Below are positions 61,638-64,000 of a stretch of 64,000 bases of DNA, one piece after another. Under the pieces are notes generated by a model. That model had not been told where the DNA came from. It searched no databases and worked only from the letters and a program-made list of their open reading frames with translations. Positions within the stretch are counted from its first letter, which is position 1. Every line of letters begins with the position of its first letter. This stretch comes from Teichococcus coralli (GTDB taxonomy: Bacteria; Pseudomonadota; Alphaproteobacteria; Acetobacterales; Acetobacteraceae): NCBI RefSeq assembly GCF_009829925.1, contig NZ_SNVJ01000012.1, positions 1 to 64,000 on the forward strand, in the 5' to 3' direction. The position numbers and the translations under genes were made by a program.

Positions 61638-61657
61638 GCCGATGGGTCCCTTGCGCC

Positions 61658-63604
61658 TCAGGCCGACTGCTTCACGCGCATGTACCACTCGACCAGTCGC
61701 CGCACCTGGCGCTCGGTGTAGCCGCGCGACACCATGCGCTCGACAAAGTCGTTGTGCTTGCGCTCCGACTCGCCATCCTTCTTCGAGCCGAAGCTGATGA
61801 CGGGCAGCAGGTCCTCGACCTGGGAGAACATCCGCTTCTCGATGACGTCGCGGATCTTCTCATACGAGGTCCAGCTCGGGTTCCTCCCGCCGCTGCTCGC
61901 CTTTGTCCGCAACGCGAATTTCACCACTTCGTTGCGGAAGTCCTTCGGGTTGGCGATGCCGGCCGGCTTCTCGATCTTGGTCAGCTCGGCGTTCAGCAAC
62001 TCCCGGTTCAGCAGCTGCCCGGTGTCGGGGTCCTTGAAGTCCTGGTCCTCGATCCAGGCATCGGCGTATTCGAGGTACCGGTCGAACAGGTTCTGCCCGT
62101 AGTCGTGGTAGCTCTCCAGGTAAGCCTTCTGGATCTCGTTGCCGATGAACTCGGCGTAGCGCGAGGCCAGCTCGGACTTGATGCTGGTGAGGTAGTTCTG
62201 CTCCACCTCGGGCGGGAACTGCTCGCGCCGCACCGCCTGCTCCAGCACGTACATCAGGTGCACCGGGTCGGCCGCGACCTCGTTCGGGTCGTGGTTGAAG
62301 GTGGCGGAGAGCACCTTGAAGGCGAAGCGGGTGGAGATGCCGTCCATGCCCTCGTCCACGCCGGCGGCATCCCGGTACTCCTGCATCGACTTCACCTTGG
62401 GATCGGTGTCGCGGATGTTCTCCCCGTCATAGACCCGCATCTTGATGAAGGGCCGCGAGTTCGGGTGCGGCTTCAGGCGCGACAGCACGGCGAAGCGGGC
62501 CAGCATCTCCAGCGTGTGCGGCGCGCAGGGCGCCTCGGCGAGCGCGGAGGTGCTGATCAGCTTGTCGTAGATCTTGGTTTCCTCCGTCACCCGGAGGCAG
62601 TAGGGCACCTTCACCACGCTCACCCGGTCGAGGAAGGCCTCGTTGGTCCGGTTGTTGCGGAAACTCTGCCATTCCGCCTCGTTCGAATGGGCGAGGATGA
62701 TGCCCTGGAACGGAATGGCGCCGATGTTCTCGGTGCCCACATAGTTGCCCTCCTGCGTGGCGGTCAGCAGGGGGTGCAGCATCTTGATCGGCGCCTTGAA
62801 CATCTCGACGAATTCGAGGATGCCCTGGTTGGCGCGGTTCAGCCCGCCGGAGAAGCCGTAGGCGTCCGGGTCGTTCTGGCTGTAGGTCTCGAGCTGGCGG
62901 ATGTCCACCTTGCCGACCAGGGCCGACACGTCCTGGTTGTTGTCGTCGCCCGGCTCGGTCTTGGCGATGGCGATCTGCCGGCGGCGGGAAGGGAAGAGCT
63001 TCACCACGGTGAACTGCTCGAGGTCGCCCTCGAACTCCTCAAGCCGCTTCAGGGCCCAGGGGCTCGCGAGGCCTGTGATGTAGCGGCGGGGAACGCCGTA
63101 CTGCTCCTCCAGCATCGGGGCGAAGCGCTCGGGATCGAACAGGCCGAGCGGGTTCTCGAAAACCGGGCTGACCTGCTTGCCGGCCTTCAGGACGTAGATG
63201 GGCTCCTGCTCCATCAGCGCTTTCAGCCGCTCGCCGAGCGAGGACTTGCCGCCGCCCACGGGGCCGAGCAGGTAGAGGATCTGCTTGCGCTCCTCCAGCC
63301 CCTGCGCCGCGTGGCGGAAGAAGCCCACGATGCGCTCGATCGTGTCCTCCATGCCGTGGAAGTCGGCGAAGGCGGGGTAGGTGCGGATGGTCCGGTTGAG
63401 GAAGATCCGCCCCAGGCGGGCATCCTTGGCGGTGTCGATGGTCTGTGGTTCGCCGATCGCGCGCAGCATCCGTTCGGCGGCCGAGGCGTAGCACCCCGGG
63501 TCCGTCCGGCACTGTTCAAGGAACTGCGCGAGGCTCATCTCGCTCTCGCGCCGCTGATCGCGCATCGCGGTGTGGAGGGAGAAGACGGTATCAAGCTGGG
63601 CCAT
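61658..63604 (-). CDS. prkA: PrkA family serine protein kinase (AAA-type)
   Basis: 648 aa, the normal length. The AAA+ core has the P-loop LLGPVGGGKSSLGERLK (about residues 113-128), NLANQGILEFVEMFKAPIKMLHPLL-like Walker B region and IPFQGIILAHSNEAEWQSF. The C-terminal PrkA domain has NPSWTSYEKIRDVIEKRMFSQVEDLLPVISFGSKKD and ends SRGYTERQVRRLVEWYMRVKQSA. First gene of the prkA-yeaH-spoVR operon; AGGAG lies 5 nt before the ATG. The set responds to starvation or general stress in other bacteria. Confidence 0.92.
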   Translation of the reverse strand: MAQLDTVFSLHTAMRDQRRESEMSLAQFLEQCRTDPGCYASAAERMLRAIGEPQTIDTAKDARLGRIFLNRTIRTYPAFADFHGMEDTIERIVGFFRHAAQGLEERKQILYLLGPVGGGKSSLGERLKALMEQEPIYVLKAGKQVSPVFENPLGLFDPERFAPMLEEQYGVPRRYITGLASPWALKRLEEFEGDLEQFTVVKLFPSRRRQIAIAKTEPGDDNNQDVSALVGKVDIRQLETYSQNDPDAYGFSGGLNRANQGILEFVEMFKAPIKMLHPLLTATQEGNYVGTENIGAIPFQGIILAHSNEAEWQSFRNNRTNEAFLDRVSVVKVPYCLRVTEETKIYDKLISTSALAEAPCAPHTLEMLARFAVLSRLKPHPNSRPFIKMRVYDGENIRDTDPKVKSMQEYRDAAGVDEGMDGISTRFAFKVLSATFNHDPNEVAADPVHLMYVLEQAVRREQFPPEVEQNYLTSIKSELASRYAEFIGNEIQKAYLESYHDYGQNLFDRYLEYADAWIEDQDFKDPDTGQLLNRELLNAELTKIEKPAGIANPKDFRNEVVKFALRTKASSGGRNPSWTSYEKIRDVIEKRMFSQVEDLLPVISFGSKKDGESERKHNDFVERMVSRGYTERQVRRLVEWYMRVKQSA

Positions 63605-64000
63605 TCGCGCTCCTGGCTTGCTTCTCAAGGGCAGGGCGGAACTCTTGCCGGCGGCAACGTCACGGCCTGCCTGGATCAGTTTCCGCTTTCACGCGCGCAA
63701 AAGTCACGCGAATCATTCGGCTGTTACTCAAAAAAATTATTGGAGATGCCATTGAAAATCCGCGCGGCACCGAGCGGAGAAACAGCGTCGCCAAGCTGTC
63801 CGCCGGGCCGCTCCGGGCGCTGCAAACAAGGGCGCTGGCAGCGTCGTGCCGCTCCCCCCGGCGGCATGTTCGCCGCGTCCTCACGGCACCGAGTCGTCGC
63901 CCACCGTTTCAGGCCGTCGGCGGCCGCCACGGCAGCCGCCGCCGCGCGCTCACCGTTGCCCGCACCATCGCGCCCGTGCCGGCCATGACGGCCGCCCGCA
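63605..64000. other. Upstream region of prkA, 396 bp, no gene supported
   Basis: The first ~150 bp are AT-richer (ACTCAAAAAAATTATTGGAG near 63722) and should hold the prkA promoter. A rightward frame beginning ATGCCATTG at 63747 ends at 63988 but is compositionally poor. A leftward frame entering from the right edge and stopping at 63909-63911 (ending SARRRLPWRPPTA) could be the tail of another gene. Neither is strong enough to call. Confidence 0.4.

Noticed and set aside
61638..61688. ATG at 61688 as the yeaH start
   Set aside because: It would overlap prkA by 31 bp and add 17 residues absent from the usual family N-terminus; the TTG at 61637 has AAGGGA at good spacing.
63747..63988. A rightward 80-codon ORF upstream of prkA
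   Set aside because: Despite GGAG just before it, the frame is Arg/Ala/Pro-rich, poor in third-position bias and without any recognisable feature.

Overview
The window is dense, very GC-rich DNA (about 70% G+C by eye) from a proteobacterial chromosome. Most likely this is an alphaproteobacterium of the Acetobacteraceae (Roseomonas-like). The reasons are an ornithine decarboxylase behind a speF-type leader, an HWE/HisKA_2-type histidine kinase, many solute-binding-protein ABC transporters, a RutR-like regulator, and strong G/C preference at third codon positions. The genus is inference. No rRNA, tRNA, CRISPR array, transposase or phage gene was seen.

Layout. 0-5.5 kb: the start of an unknown gene, a neutral zinc metallopeptidase, then a RutR-like TetR regulator divergent from a three-gene uracil-catabolism (URC) operon (URC1/GTP cyclohydrolase II-like, URC4/DUF1688, uracil phosphoribosyltransferase), with a RutR-type operator between them. 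5.9-11.7 kb: M81 peptidase, DUF4403 protein, and a polyamine locus in which ornithine decarboxylase sits behind a structured leader with a 16-residue leader peptide and faces an agmatinase-family gene. 11.8-19.3 kb: CYP152-type P450, DUF938 methyltransferase with a sterol-desaturase-family protein, polysaccharide deacetylase with a YVTN beta-propeller, an SDR, and a PHB-depolymerase-type esterase. 19.5-28.9 kb: M20 amidohydrolase with a solute-binding protein, flavin reductase, GH13 glycosidase, histidine kinase, and amylo-alpha-1,6-glucosidase. 28.9-35.1 kb: a phosphoribosyltransferase divergent from a complete five-gene dipeptide-type ABC operon. 35.2-39.5 kb: a small membrane ORF, a flavin monooxygenase and a PotBCD-like transporter with no ATPase gene. 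39.8-46 kb: DUF423-rlmM, MscS channel-YihY, nuclease-mtgA. 46.1-51.2 kb: a TetR repressor divergent from an RND adaptor and pump. 51.2-58.7 kb: small membrane protein, aquaporin Z, alpha/beta hydrolase, hydantoinase, and a GH65 phosphorylase with a PfkB kinase. 58.8-63.6 kb: the prkA-yeaH-spoVR stress operon.

The most unusual thing in the window is a family of intergenic inverted-repeat elements. A typical copy has two outward G-rich hairpins with an AT-GA-AT or ATTCAT centre, inward C5-then-T-rich tracts, and an asymmetric GC-rich core. Full or degenerate copies lie in eight of the ten convergent gene junctions. Other copies lie between divergent genes, as a single arm between tandem genes, and, in reduced form, inside an operon. 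At two places a roughly 274-bp copy bounded by CCTGTCCTCA / TGAGGACA appears to have inserted into the hairpin arm of another copy, and at one place a 63-codon ORF fills the interior. They look like bidirectional terminators that are, or once were, mobile (MITE/REP-like).
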